The notes under the pieces are model-generated. The model made no database searches, had not been told where the DNA came from, and saw nothing but the letters and a program-made list of their open reading frames with translations. DNA of 5,674 nt from positions 1 through 5,674 of the forward strand of contig CALCSX010000418.1 of the NCBI GenBank assembly GCA_937894165.1, written 5' to 3'. Each line of letters begins with the position of its first letter. Positions within the stretch are counted from its first letter, which is position 1. Below, one piece after another: positions 5,534 through 5,674 of this stretch. The position numbers were made by a program, and so were the translations under genes. This DNA is from an uncultured Saprospiraceae bacterium (GTDB lineage: Bacteria > Bacteroidota > Bacteroidia > Chitinophagales > Saprospiraceae).

Positions 5534-5572
5534 AGCTGTGAGCTACGAGCTGTGAGCTGCGAGCTTTGGGCT
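5534..5572 (+). repeat. Heptamer tandem repeat AGCTnnG
   Basis: Five consecutive 7-base units (AGCTGTG, AGCTACG, AGCTGTG, AGCTGCG, AGCTTTG) and a partial GGCT begin 14 bases after the carB stop. The AGCT core is fixed and the two bases before the final G vary. Strings of GAGCTGTGAGCTGCGAGC type are, from memory, common between genes in some Bacteroidota. It lies outside the reading frame of carB. Confidence 0.75.
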
Positions 5573-5581
5573 GATTTCTTT

Positions 5582-5674
5582 TGGAATTGTTCATTACTAA
5601 TTACGAATTGTTGTGTGGGAACTGCGGGTGGGGGTGCCCCTCTTCAGGGGGTTAGGGGGCTGGGAGGCCTTTGG
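5582..5674. other. Non-coding tail with GC-rich palindromes
   Basis: GAATTGTT occurs twice, 21 bases apart (5584-5591 and 5605-5612). From 5620 the sequence turns GC-rich: GGGG-TG-CCCC (5631-5640) and CCCC-TCTTCA-GGGG (5637-5650) share the CCCC arm, so only one can form at a time. The phrase CAGGGGGTTAGGGGGC resembles a frequent Bacteroidota intergenic repeat, from memory. No gene and no convincing T-tailed terminator for carB are visible before the window ends. Confidence 0.5.

Noticed and set aside
5521..5572. Rho-independent terminator for carB
   Set aside because: There is a T-rich stretch after the stop codon but no GC-rich hairpin before it, and the following AGCT heptamers do not form one clear stem with a T tail.

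Overview
The window most likely comes from a member of the Bacteroidota, class unresolved. Four things point that way. Two putative promoters carry the TAnnTTTG -7 box typical of that phylum. carB has no Shine-Dalgarno sequence. The tRNA gene does not encode its CCA end. CarB ends at the end of its second synthetase domain, as I recall for Cytophaga/Flavobacterium-type CarB. This placement rests on recognition of patterns, not on a database search.

Layout. (1) Positions 1-1270 hold no credible gene. They are a mosaic of repeats: a 55-bp identical direct repeat at both ends (1-55 and 1176-1230), two copies of a composite unit of about 270 bp (87-358 and 475-745) sharing a 184-bp identical core, and more than a dozen short perfect palindromes that nearly all have a 5-7 bp stem and exactly three unpaired bases. 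(2) On the minus strand, 2171 to 1271, a tRNA-Leu(GAG) gene is followed 26 bp later by a small-conductance mechanosensitive channel gene (MscS family, 263 aa). (3) Positions 2172-2700 form a divergent intergenic region with a minus-strand promoter candidate for the tRNA, a cluster of REP-like hairpins, a 10-bp stem hairpin, and a plus-strand promoter candidate for carB. (4) Positions 2701-5520 encode the large subunit of carbamoyl-phosphate synthase (CarB, 939 aa), catalytically complete but without the C-terminal allosteric (MGS-like) domain. (5) Positions 5521-5674 hold a heptamer tandem repeat and a GC-rich palindromic stretch.

The genes are housekeeping functions (translation, osmotic safety valve, pyrimidine/arginine precursor synthesis) and show no common pathway. 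carA is not adjacent upstream. I see no defence system, transposase, reverse transcriptase or CRISPR array. The least explained part is the palindrome-rich repeat mosaic on the left, which is worth a genome-wide comparison.
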